From assembly GCA_964020155.1 (NCBI GenBank), contig OZ026565.1, positions 3,272,053 through 3,336,052 of the forward strand: 64,000 nucleotides of DNA. Direction: 5' to 3'. Below the pieces are notes generated by a model. The model searched no databases and was not told where the DNA came from. It was given only the letters and a program-made list of their open reading frames with translations. The DNA is from Chondrilla cf. caribensis. Its lineage: Eukaryota; Porifera; Demospongiae; Chondrillida; Chondrillidae. This document shows, piece after piece, positions 22,046 to 32,925 of this stretch. Both the position numbers and the translations under genes were made by a program. The first letter of the stretch is position 1, and the number at the start of each line of letters is the position of its first letter.

Positions 22046-22215
22046 CAGTAGAAACCCATTATAACAAACTACAAGGGACCCATAAAATCAGTTCTTGTTT
22101 TCAGATGTTCTTCTTATCAGGATTAGCTTACTACATGTACACTTCTCCAGCAAACATAATCATGCTCAAAAATTGGTTTGTGTTATGCACAAAGTTTGTC
22201 TTAACGAGGTTCTAC
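22046..22215. mobile_element. Tc1/mariner-like MITE present only in the left unit
   Basis: The left end CAGTAGAAACCCATTATAAC faces the right end GTCTTAACGAGGTTCTACTA. The paralogous site near 30750-30790 lacks it. No coding capacity. Confidence 0.6.
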
Positions 22216-22644
22216 TATCATACTGGGGAGATTTTGTGACAGGATATCTTTATGCATATGGTCACCACTAGGTCAATACACCCTCCAGGAGGGTGTACAT
22301 GCATCAGTATTATTATAATATGACCTACAATGCATCACATGAACACCAGAGTGGCCGTGGTACAGGAATAAAATTTGATATTCTTTGCTGGTCATCACAA
22401 GGGCTATAACACACCCAGGAGAGTATGCATGCATTAGAATTTGTGGTGATAGGTTGGATATGGACACTGGGCATCCCATGGTGACCAGATAAAAATATCA
22501 AATAACTCAGCCAGTCACCAAGAGGTCTATAGCAACTCATTGAATGTAGATACAAAAGTATAAATAATGTGTTGAACTTCATATATATAATATTATTATC
22601 ATCATATTATGTATGTAACTAATGTACGTATATATCCTATATAC
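22216..22644. other. Intergenic, no gene
   Basis: Holds the second GGTGACCAG-type block described above and AT-rich sequence. Confidence 0.5.
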
Positions 22645-23950
22645 ATTGGAAAATATTAAGCACCTCTGGGTGTAGCTAGGGTAATGGACCACATACAGAG
22701 ATATAAATTATTTCATATTAATTTTTAGTTTATATCATCAGCTAGGTCTGATAAAAAATTCAGGTTGATACCTTCTCTCTCATGAGCTATACAAAAAGGT
22801 GCTTATAGTGTTATTTCTCCTATTCTCTCCCATGCCTTGAAAAAATATTAAGCACCTCCGAATGTAGCTATGGATACGGGCGGCATACAGAGATCAGAAT
22901 TCTTTAATATATTCACATCCCCTGCTAGTTTTGGTGAAAATATCAGATTGACACGTCACCTCTCCCATGAGCTATGCAAATTGGTGCTTAGTGGGGTTTT
23001 CATATACTCTCCCATACATTGAATAAAATTCACCTCCGAATATAGCTATTGTTGTGGGGCACATACAGAGATGGAAATTGTTTCGGTATTATGTTAGTCC
23101 ATTTTCCAGCTAGGTCTGGTAGGATCAACAGGTTGACATGCCTCCTCTCTTATGAGCTATGTGCATGGAAATGTGCTCTGGATTTTTCTCCTATTCCCTC
23201 CCATACTTTGAAAAATATTAAGCACCTCCAAATGTAGCTAAGGTTACAGAACCAGTACTAAGATGGGAATTATTTCAGAATTCATTTCATGCTATCAGCT
23301 AAGTTTGGTAAAAATATCAGGATGACACATCTCCTCTCCTATGAGTTATGCAAGAAGGTGGTTAGCATTAATTCTTCTATTCTCTCCCATACATTAAAAC
23401 AGTATTATTTAAGCGCTTTCGAATGTAGCAAGGGATATGGGCCACATACAGAGATTAAAAACTGCTTTGTATGTTAGTTCAGTTCATGTCCCCAGCCAGG
23501 TCTGGTAGAATATCAGGTTTACATGCCTCCTCTACCATTATAGCTATACGAAAAGGTGCTTAGCATTCTTCTCCTATTCTCTCCTATACATTGAAAAAAA
23601 TATTTGGCACCTTTGAATGTAGGTAAGGTTATGGGACACATACTAAGATGGAAGTTAGTTCAGAATTTACTTTTATTAGACCATCAGCTAGCTATAGGTC
23701 TGGTATATATAAATATCAGGATGATACACCTCCTTTTTCATGAGTTATGCAAGAAGGTGCTTTACCATTTATTCTCCTATATTCTCTCCCATAATTGAAA
23801 AAATATTAAGCACCTCCGAATGTAGATACGTTTACGGGCCATGCATGTATTGAAATTGGAATTGTTTCAGAAGTTAGTTGATGCCATCAGCTAGGTGTGG
23901 TAGAAATAATGGAATGACATGCCTCCTCTCCCATGAGTAATGCAAGATTC
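22645..23950. repeat. Tandem array of about 190-bp units, about 7 copies
   Basis: The markers AAGCACCTCCGAATGTAGCT, CACATACAGAG, ATCAGCTAGGTCTGG and CTCTCCCATGAGCTATGC recur in the same order with starts near 22660, 22850, 23028, 23222, 23412, 23608 and 23811. The units are diverged. A shorter copy is at 31210-32030. Confidence 0.85.
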
Positions 23951-23957
23951 AATATTT

Positions 23958-24350
23958 ACAGTGGTAAACGCTTAATATGCCACCGCTTATTATGCCAGAT
24001 TGATTACCATGTATTATGTAACACTTTATACGCCACACCTCATCTAGCCTGATCTGTGTCACTTTATCAGTTTGTCATTTTAAATTATCACTTTATCACT
24101 GTCTATCATGCTACACAGTCACAAGTGCAGGTTACTTTGCTGCAGTATTACCACCATTGACTGTTTGCTAATGTTATAGTAGGAGCTGTGCTTGTCTTTA
24201 CTAGTATCACCATTATGTATATCCTCATTAATTTATAATTATTGATTCTATGCAATGACGTTCATTGACTGTTTGGTTAATATGCCAAAACGGATAATAG
24301 GCTGAAATTTTTCAAATCCAATTAAGCCATATTAAGTGTTTGCCACTGTA
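23958..24350. mobile_element. Tigger-like MITE (CAGTGG...CCACTG), left copy
   Basis: The left end ACAGTGGTAAACGCTTAATA is matched inverted by ATTAAGTGTTTGCCACTGTA at the right end. The interior repeats TTAATATGCCA. The right-unit copy at 32263-32496 has lost the centre. Confidence 0.75.
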
Positions 24351-24613
24351 TATCTTTTTTCAATTTCATGGTGATTGACCAAGCCTTACTCGGTCTGATG
24401 GTGGCACAAGTATGTGACTGTCACAGAATTCACGTAACGTTTCTTAATCAATCATAGAAACTTGCATGGTTACTAACCAAGCCCATCCTGTTTCCTATAG
24501 TCAGTCTGAAGATTTGTGTAGATTTGCATTATAACAGCTCTCGTTTATCCTGACCTGAAGTACTGGTGACTTTGTCATCTCAATTGGCTAACAGGTAGTT
24601 TGATACAATTATA

Positions 24614-25558
24614 ATGGCTACCACTCTCCCTACAATCGATCTATCTGATCCCAATCGCAAAAACACTGCCAAGAAACTGATTAAGGCCATGGATACTGTT
24701 GGCTGCGTCTACTTTGATAACGTCCCGGGGTACAACAAGGAAAAGGAAGAGAAACTTCTCAAAAGTGCCAAATGGTTCTTCTCCCTTCCGTTTGAAGAAA
24801 AAATGCAGTTAGCTACGAAAAAATGGAATGAAAACACAAAGAACGTACATAGAGGATATGCACCTTGTGACGTCTCCAAAAATATGTACAGGGAATGGTT
24901 TGAAACAGGAGAAGAACTTCCAGAAGACGATCCAGATGTTGTAGCTGGTAATCCCCAATATGAGCCCACCCCTTGGCCTAAAGAAGAAGGTACTGATGCC
25001 TACTTTCGTGAAACTGTCACTGAGCATTACCAGACCATGGCTAATGTTGGAGCGGACATTCTGAAAATCCTTGCCATAGGTTTGGGTATGGATGAAAATG
25101 CATTCGTTGACAAATTCATTCACAAGCCTTGTTCGAACCTAGGGCTTGCCAACTATCCCTACCTGGAATCTGATGTGACAACAGTGTCCTTTGGAGCTCA
25201 TGCAGATACAGGTATGCTTACATTGATTAGCCTATTTTCCTATCACGGTTTGGAGGTTCAAATGAAAGATGAAACATGGCTTGATGTGGAGCCACGTCCA
25301 GGGTCTTTGATCATGCTCATTGGAGAGCTTCTATCAAGGATTAGTGCCAGGCGCTTCAAAGGAACAAATCATCGTGTGAAAACTGTTGAAAAAGGTCGCC
25401 TATCTTCCCTGTTCTTCTTTGAGCCTTCCTACTACGCTGAGTTTCAAATCCCAGGAGAGTCAGAGCCCTTCAACTATGGGAGATATGCAGTCAAAAGGTT
25501 GAGGGAGGACTTTCCATCACTCTATAGTGAAATGGCTGATTTTAACACACCTAAATAG
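24614..25558 (+). CDS. Isopenicillin-N-synthase-like Fe(II)/2-oxoglutarate oxygenase, copy 1
   Basis: A single 314-aa exon beginning MATTLPTIDLSDPNRKN. The N-terminal DIOX_N-type region contains GCVYFDNVPGYN and a helix KWFFSLPFEEK. The Fe(II) site reads GAHADTGMLTLI with H196 and D198. The distal His is H253 in TNHRVKTVEKGRLSS. The RxS co-substrate motif is R262-L-S264, followed by FFFEPS. All catalytic residues are present and the length is normal for the family. Such soluble enzymes hydroxylate, desaturate or cyclise small molecules, but the substrate is unknown here. It is intronless among intron-rich genes. The nearest relatives are expected in plants, fungi or bacteria as well as some invertebrates, so ancient transfer is possible but not shown. 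A near-identical copy is at 32926-33870. Confidence 0.92.
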   Translation: MATTLPTIDLSDPNRKNTAKKLIKAMDTVGCVYFDNVPGYNKEKEEKLLKSAKWFFSLPFEEKMQLATKKWNENTKNVHRGYAPCDVSKNMYREWFETGEELPEDDPDVVAGNPQYEPTPWPKEEGTDAYFRETVTEHYQTMANVGADILKILAIGLGMDENAFVDKFIHKPCSNLGLANYPYLESDVTTVSFGAHADTGMLTLISLFSYHGLEVQMKDETWLDVEPRPGSLIMLIGELLSRISARRFKGTNHRVKTVEKGRLSSLFFFEPSYYAEFQIPGESEPFNYGRYAVKRLREDFPSLYSEMADFNTPK

Positions 25559-26348
25559 GAAAAACATTACAATAACTGTTTGATTTGTCATATTAGGACA
25601 TAACCAATATTCTGATTCATGCAGTATCACATTATTACTAGTAACCGTCGTCCAAATTAAAATTAATGATGTCTAAACATATCATTCGTTATTTTAATTA
25701 CTTTTATGGGCTATTACATTATTTTCATCATTTATATTAGATATAATAATAAATTAATTGATAATAATATAACGATAATAATAATAGATAATAATAATGA
25801 CCAAATGGAATTTAATGAAGTGGTATATAATAAATACATAATAGAATAGATGATGATATTGTTATGATAATATTTGTAAATGAAATTGATGAAATCAATC
25901 ATTGGAATTTGAACATCTAAATAATGGAAAATCATGATAAATAACAATAATACGTATGTTTAAATTTGTAACATATAATGAAATAATTACATAATATGTA
26001 TATGTAATCAAAGTAATGATAATAATAACAACAAAAATAAAACCAATAATGAGTGATAATTATAAACGAGTAGCTGAGTGTGTTGTGATTGCATGGACAT
26101 CCATGCAAGTGTATTTTAAGTTGGGGAGCAGCTCCTACCTATCAGTCCTGTGTTGCTCCATTTACACCTATCTGCTATGTACTATATGTATGCTATATAC
26201 ACGATTGTAGAATTAGAAGTATGGCAGAGTTGTTTTGCATGGAAGGGATGTTCACTCACGCATGTTTGTTTGTCCATTTGTAATCAAATTATTTATCGAT
26301 TATATGATGATGCAGAAGTTCCATAAACTAAATTTATATGTCTTACTA

Positions 26349-26349
<1 letters not shown>
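25559..26349. other. AT-rich spacer, no gene
   Basis: Dominated by ATAATA-type low complexity. Co-linear with 33871-34955. No frame is conserved between the copies. Confidence 0.6.

Positions 26350-26350
<1 letters not shown>

Positions 26351-26398
<48 letters not shown>
26351..26398. repeat. (GT)n microsatellite, short allele of 35502-36298
   Basis: About 24 GT units at the site paralogous to the roughly 800-bp GT tract of the right unit. Confidence 0.95.
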
Positions 26399-26401
<3 letters not shown>

Positions 26402-26688
26402 TGTGTGTACATTGCACTTGTAATAGTGTTTCCTGTACATGATTATACCAGTCTGTGTAGCTACAGGTAGGTATAGTTTATCATCGACTCAATATGATAG
26501 TAGCTATGTAGTTACGTTGTCTCTCACGATATAGATTTATACCGAATATTTCCGATTACTCGCTAGACCTGTGATTTCCCAAGGGGTGGAAGTATATATC
26601 TATGGTTCAGGTCATGAAGATGCTAGGTTTGTTTTGACGCTAATAATTATTTTAACAGCTGACACTCAGACTTGACAATTGTACTGTA
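26399..26688. promoter_or_regulatory. Upstream region of the receptor (left, decayed copy)
   Basis: Co-linear with 36299-36629 upstream of the intact receptor. Conservation suggests it contains promoter and 5' UTR sequence, but no specific site was identified. Confidence 0.3.
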
Positions 26689-27237
26689 ATGGCGTGGACT
26701 CTCGCTCTGGGCTAGCGTTTTCTGTTCCTTTTCCATTTGCTTGCTGCAGGTAAGAATTATAGCTCTCACGCTTAATTTGTACGATCAGGTATAGAGAATT
26801 AAACGGTTATTAGTTCACGGTGTTGAAGTTTATGTATTACAGAATAGTAACAAATGTGAATTTGATAGCTAGTATGTCATATTCACGTGTAGCGTTTGAC
26901 CATTGAATATTCAGAAGTTAATTTTGTTCAATATGATAATGTGGTGTCAATTAACTTAATTATGATTACTGTATGGCGCCAAGTTGATTTCAACGACAAT
27001 TCATCGAGTTTCGAAATTTACACCCATAGAGAGTCAGAATGTGACCTTCGATCCAAGACCAATGAATGTGACTGTGCTTGAAGGAGGGACGGCCGAATTC
27101 ACCTGTGTTGTCAAAGTGGACGATGTTCAAGGATTAGTTGTTTGAATTATCCAACCCATTGCAGCAGCAGTAACCTTTCCAAGACTGGACAACACCACCA
27201 ACCTCACTGGTGCCAGTGGACTCTACCAAAGCCCGGA
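26689..27237 (+). pseudogene. Decayed 5' end of the Ig/FnIII receptor
   Basis: The signal-peptide exon 26689-26749 starts MAWTLALG and then hits TAG, where the intact copy has Ser. The Ig exon remnant (about 26970-27232) has TGA at 27143-27145 in place of the Trp of LVVWTIQP. It is cut off after SGLYQSPE by a deletion of about 210 bp that also removed the splice donor. The rest of the gene is absent here because the duplication junction follows. Confidence 0.88.
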
Positions 27238-27302
27238 AACTGGTACTGGTAGAGTGTGTACTTACAAGGAGTGTGTACTAACCAGAATTGTATTATATAC
27301 AA
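27238..27302. other. Tandem-duplication junction
   Basis: Receptor intron-2 sequence (GGAGTGTGTACTAACCAG) passes within about 20 bp into coiled-coil-gene intron-2 sequence (TACGTATGTTGTAGC repeats). This is where the left and right units were joined. Confidence 0.75.
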
Positions 27303-27470
27303 TACGTATGTTGTAGCTACGTATGTTGTAGCTACGTATGTAAGTTGTAGCTACGTATGTTGTAGCTACGTATGTAAGTTGTAGCTACGTATGTAAGTAG
27401 TAGCCACGTATGTTGTAACTACGTAAGTTGTAGCTACGTATGTAAGTTGTAGCTACACATGTTGTAGCTA
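27303..27470. repeat. 15-bp tandem array, short copy
   Basis: About eleven units of TACGTATGTTGTAGC with TACGTATGTAAGT variants, against about 42 in the left unit. Confidence 0.93.
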
Positions 27471-27938
27471 TATAAGGGTTACCATTACCAGTGGAACACA
27501 GTAGTTGTCCTCAGAGGCTAGGCTTTTCGAAGTGGTAAACTGTTCATCCCCAAATTACCAGAATTACATACATTGTGATAAATAAAATGCATATTATAAT
27601 ACAGTCATGCGTACAGGATAATATGCGTGCAATGGAAAAACAAGGATTATATTATAATAAGTACATGGCATCGAATAAGAGAATTGTGAGTTACATGCAA
27701 GCAGATGATGTAATAACTACATAATGTTTGTGTAATTACATCGTGATCGGAATTACTCCATTGTACCTTACTGCCATTTGAAAGTTTTTGCAACCTGAGT
27801 ACATGTTAGGGCAAAGACGGCTATTGTGTACATCGTCCTTGCTTTACATGCACTATGTATGTTCTGCTCACACACGAAGCATACACCTCATTGTGTGTGG
27901 AGTGGGGAGGGATTAATTGGAAGGGGTGATTTTCAATG

Positions 27939-28102
27939 TAGAGTGAATACTCGTTAATCCGCTGTAATTCCTTTTCGAAGAATAAGGTGGATTAACTGGA
28001 TATTCATTGGTACTTACATACATTATATTGGTACTGGGAAATTGTGGCGGATTAAAAGGTTTGGTGGATGAAGTGGTGGTGGATTAACAAGAATTCACTG
28101 TG
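27939..28102. mobile_element. pogo/Tigger-like MITE, paralogue of 18702-18881
   Basis: Same ends (GAGTGAATACTCGTTAATCC and GGATTAACAAGAATTCACTG) and the same flanks, so it was carried along by the segmental duplication. Confidence 0.75.
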
Positions 28103-28258
28103 TATATGACGTACCTATCAACACGGATAGGTACGTCATATTAATTTTTATATGGTTGTAATATTATTCTGAGGTGAAATAGGGTGACTTCAAGTGAGTG
28201 TCTCTCAAAGTAAAGTACAAAATTGAACCCATGATGAGAAGGTTCTTTGTAATAAGGT

Positions 28259-28278
28259 GGGGGGGGGGGGGGGGGGGG
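28259..28278. repeat. Poly-G run of 20
   Basis: The left unit has only 7 G at the matching place (near 19250). It is G-quadruplex capable and prone to slippage or sequencing error. Confidence 0.85.
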
Positions 28279-28601
28279 TTCTTGTTCTATTCACTTAATT
28301 ACTTCTTGTGATTTATCGATTTGCTTTTACTATGAACAATATGCAGATTTGAAATGAAAATCGATTGATTAATCGATTAATCATACCAGCAGTAGTTTGA
28401 ACCTATTGGTTATCACACACACACACACACACACACACACTACTTGTTTCTGGTACAACCAGCAGACAAGCCATACAAATGATGACGTGTTGTGAAATCA
28501 ATTATACGTCACTATACATATGTATATTATGCCTAACACATATCCAGTGTAAAGTGCCCTAGTTCGATCATTTCCTGTCTTTGTCACTGACCTGTACACA
28601 G

Positions 28602-30100
28602 ACATGTCCTGGTGTGCATGTCAGAGATATACTCGCTGATGCAGAGGCAAGAACAACACAGTGGTTGCTGGACGAGAAGGAGAGATATAAGAAGGAAGCA
28701 GAGGTTTGTCTGTGTGTGGGTATCTCCTTGTGTTGTGTATCTGTGTGACTATTGTGTGTGCTAAAGGTGGGCTACAGTGTGCTACAGTATACATTAGGAT
28801 TATTTTAGTATTTTTGAACACATGTACACAATTCAGTAAGGATGAATGGTGTGAATGCAGTTTGTACATTTTTGGAGGGATAGATGTTTGTGTCTGTGTT
28901 TAAGTGGTAGGTGAGTGTCTCTGTGTGTTGTGTATCTGTGTGACCATTGAGTGTGCTAAAGGGTGAGCTATAGTATACATTAGGATTATTTTAGTACTAT
29001 GTGACTGGCAACCAGCATACATATGCGGTTATTTGAATGGCTTATGCAGTTTGCATGTTTTTGGAGGGATACATGTTTGTGTCTGTGTTTGAGTGCTAGG
29101 TGGGTGTGTCTGTGTGACTGGGATATGGGTGTGTCTGTGTGACTGGGATATGGGTGTGTCTGTATTAAGCGGTATGTGGGTTTATTTTGTGTTTTTCTTT
29201 GAGGATGCGTGGGTATGTGGATGGTGTTTGTGCTCTGCTTCACCCTGTAGGCTGCCTCAATGAAGAAAGAGCTTCAGAGGAAAGAAAAGCTGTTGGAAAG
29301 TCAAAAGAACGAGGTCTCAAAGATGACAAAATATCTAGATGCATTGACAGAAGTCAGGCAACTCAGAGAAAAGGCAAACTGGAAAGCAGGTATAGAGTCA
29401 GTTTACAGCTGGGGTACTAACTGTTTGTCAAAGGGGGGCTTTATGTCGCTGAGAGTTCAGTTGTATCCTGCATGGTTCGGGAATAGATCATTGGAATAGT
29501 GTGCTCGCATCAGCACTGGAGCACCATTCACCAATGTGTGCATTGGTACTTTACTTATTACCAATAATACGATTATAGCGACAAACACTAAATAAAACTG
29601 ACAATCAGAATTTCACCTCAGTAAATATTATGTTTACTTAATTCCCGTAATATAACCTCCTACACAGAAGGCCTTCACCAGGTCCTTTTACTATTATACA
29701 ATGATTTGTACTCAGCATCATACAATGATTTTAATTAAGGTACATACTTGATCACTTTTACAGGGTTTCCCCCAAAGGGGGGACCATGGCGCTCCTCCCC
29801 CCTCTTTATTCCTTGTTCTGTGATAACAATTTCTTGTTAGAATAAAGAATTATACTATTATTGTGTTAAGTGTTAAAGCAATATTGATAATTATACATCA
29901 AAGCATTCATAGTGACTCCCTCCCCCCTTTATTTTTTTACTGGGGGAAACACTACTTTTAAATATCAATTTTGTGTTCACGCGATAATCTCAGGTATCGG
30001 CCTTCCTGGAGTGGGTAAAGAGGAATTCCTGTCTGACATTGAGGAATTGAAGCAATGTCTTGCAGCTAGAACTAGCCTTGATGAAGTGAATATGTCATAA
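28602..30100 (+). pseudogene. Duplicated 3' exons of the coiled-coil gene
   Basis: Exons 28602-28703, 29251-29389 and 29994-30100 match exons 4-6 of 17021-21406 with the same borders and phases and few substitutions (ILADAEA, AASMKKELQRK, GVGKEEF). No frame is broken. Exons 1-2 lie outside the duplicated unit and exon 3 was lost by a deletion next to a CA repeat, so there is no natural start. Splicing to some upstream exon cannot be excluded, but a gene fragment is the simpler reading. Confidence 0.8.
29761..29952. mobile_element. hAT-like MITE, 192 bp, right unit only
   Basis: The ends CAGGGTTTCCCCC and GGGGGAAACAC are inverted. The flanks CACTTTTA (29753-29760) and TACTTTTA (29953-29960) look like an 8-bp target duplication with one mismatch. 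The left unit has the uninterrupted site near 21265. Confidence 0.82.
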
Positions 30101-31209
30101 GATTTTTTAAGTTTGTTTGTGTATGAATAATATTATTATAATTAAATATTAATCTTTTTTGGTATGTTGACCTTTGAACATGCATGCAGTAGACACATAC
30201 TAGCCAATTAATTCATACCTCATGCGATCATATTCCTTCAATTATAATAATACCACATTATAATACATTAATTTGTATTGGCATTCCAATGGAGCTGAAG
30301 GCGCCCGGCGACGAATACAAACCTCATACATGGTGACCAGCCATGTAATTTTCCATCTTGTACCTGGTACCACAACCAAAACCCCAACGTATACGTACAT
30401 ATATTATATCATACTGTTATTATCACAAAATTAATACCAATGTATATTATTATATATGCACACCCTCTTCAATGCAAGGTGCTACAGAGTGAATGATTAT
30501 AACCAGCAGGATGTAATTTGTTGTGTGCTGTTGCCATGCAATGTTTGTTGACATTTTTGCTGGTCATCACGAGACCTATATAGAGCACCCAAAAGGGTGT
30601 GCATGCATCGGAATTTTGTTGTTAAGTTGGATATGGTCACTGGGCATCCCATGGTGACCAGTGGCAAAATATCAAATCACTCGGCCGGTAACCAAGAGGT
30701 CTATAGCAACCCCATTGAAATGTACATACCAAAATATAATAATGCATTCATATTATATCTATCCACTCACATATTATATGTATCATGCATACTTGGAAGA
30801 TTTTGTGATGGGTGGCAAAACATCTTTGGTCATCACTAGGACAATACACCCTCCAGGAAGGTGTACATGTATCAGTATATGACCTACAATGCATCACGTG
30901 AACACCAGAGTGGCCGTGGTGCAAGAATAAAACACATTTTTGCTGGTCGATGGCTGACGCACCTGGCCAGGAGAGTATGCATGCATTTGAATTTGTGTTT
31001 GTAAGTTGGATATGAACACTGGGCATCCCATGGTGACCAGCTAAAAATATCAAATTACTTGGTCAGTCACCAAGTGATCTACGTATAGCATCTCATTGAA
31101 ATGTCCATACCTATAAATAATGTGTTTGCATAATATCATACGTATGTACGTAATGTAATGTAATGTAATGTGATGTACATAATGTACGTATGTATAATAT
31201 ATCCTACGG
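30101..31209. other. Intergenic, right-unit equivalent of 21407-22644
   Basis: No gene. Contains the GGTGACCAG-type short repeats near 30555-30720 and 30940-31090. Confidence 0.5.
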
Positions 31210-32030
31210 ACATTGGAAATATTAAGCACCTCCAGGTGTAGCTAGGGTAATGGGCCACATACAGAGATGTAAATTATTCCATATTTTAGTTTATATTCTC
31301 AGCTAGGTCTGATAAAATTTCACGTTGACAGGCCTTCTCTCTCATGAGCTATATGAAAAGGTGCTTATAGCATTATTTCTTTCCCATGCATTGAAAAAAA
31401 ATATTAAGCACCTCTGATGGGCCACATACAGAGATCAGAATTCTGTTAGTTCACATCCCCAGCTAGTTTTGGTGAAAATATCAGATTGACACATCGATCA
31501 CCTCTCCCATGAGTTATGCAAGATACTCCACCCATTCACCTCTGAATATAGCTATTATTATGGGGCACATACAGAGATGGAAATTGTTTCATATGTTTCA
31601 TATGTTTTCCCAGCTAAGTCTGGTAAAATCAACAGGTTGACATGCCTCCTTCCCCATGAGCTATGCGGAGAGGTACTTGGGATTTTTCTCCTATTCTCTC
31701 CCATACATTCAAAAATATTAAGCACCTCCCAATGTAGCTAAGGTTATGGGCACAGTATTAAGATGGAAATTATTTCAGAATTTATTATATCCTATCAGCT
31801 AGGTCTGGTAAAAATATCAGGATCACATACCTCCTCTCCTATGAGGTACAGAGGCATGAGTTGTTGTACATCATTCATGAGTTATACAATGCCATTGCAA
31901 GAAGGTGGTTAGCAGCTGGCTATAGGTCTGGTATAAATATCATTCAGGATATCATACCTCCTTTTTTATGAGTTGTGCAAGAAGGTGCTTTACCATTAAA
32001 TTCTCTCCCATACATTGTAAAAATAACACC
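31210..32030. repeat. 190-bp-unit tandem array, right copy (shorter)
   Basis: Same unit markers as 22645-23950 but fewer and more damaged units, starting near 31226, 31408, 31545 and 31720. Confidence 0.8.
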
Positions 32031-32262
32031 TTCCATTTTGCAAATATAAAAGGAATCAAGTATGGGTCCACAAATTGCCAAACCCACAAAGATCAAAGGG
32101 AGACCAAAGAGTGATTACACATTCAAAACTCAAAACAAATATCCTCCTATCCTCTCTACATTGGAATATTATAGTCTGTCTATTCAATTGCTGGTCAGTT
32201 TAAAGTTTGGTTGGGAAGTGGCCCACTACTTGGAATTATGAATGTGCCAATATTTAATATTT

Positions 32263-32496
32263 AAAGTGGTAAATGCTTAATATGCCACCGCTTATTATGC
32301 CGCTATTTTCTTGATGCTAATGTTATAGTGGGAGCTGTGCTTGTCTTTACTAGTATCACCATTATGTATATCCTCATTAATTTATAATTGATTCTATTCA
32401 ATGACGTTCATTGACTGATTGGTTAATATGCCAAAACGAATAATAGGCTGAAAATTTTCAAATCCAATTATGGCATATTTAGTGTTTGCCACTGTA
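32263..32496. mobile_element. Tigger-like MITE, right copy with internal deletion
   Basis: The ends AAGTGGTAAATGCTTAATAT and TTTAGTGTTTGCCACTGTAT match the left copy at 23958-24350. About 160 bp of the centre is missing. Confidence 0.72.
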
Positions 32497-32670
32497 TATC
32501 TTTTTTTCAACTAGGTAGTCATTGACCAAGCCCTGCTTAGTCTGATACATAAAATGGTGGCCATCACATCATACAAGTATGTGACTGTCACAGAATTCAT
32601 GTAAGGTTTCTTGATCGATCATAGAAACTTGGTTATACTAACCAAGCCCATCCTGTTTCCTATAGTCAGT

Positions 32671-32812
32671 CCATAGATACTCTATACTCCACCCGGGATA
32701 GGAAACTGAACTCGACTACGTGGCGTTAGGCTTGACCGAATTGGAAGTTCGCGGTTTCGTGCGATCTCATTAGATGACGTCGGAATTCTTGTGGGGTATA
32801 GAGTATCTATGG
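32671..32812. mobile_element. 142-bp MITE just upstream of oxygenase copy 2
   Basis: The ends CCATAGATACTCTATACTCC and TGGGGTATAGAGTATCTATGG (trimmed) are inverted repeats of about 20 bp. TCAGT flanks both sides (32666-32670 and 32813-32817). The left unit has the empty site (CTATAGTCAGTCTGAAG near 24500). It ends 113 bp before the oxygenase ATG. Confidence 0.85.
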
Positions 32813-32925
32813 TCAGTCTGAAGATTTGCGTAGATTTGCATTATAACAGCTATCGTTTATCCTGATCTAAAGTACTAGTGACTTTGTCATCTCAATCGGC
32901 TAACAGGTAGTTTGATACAATTATA

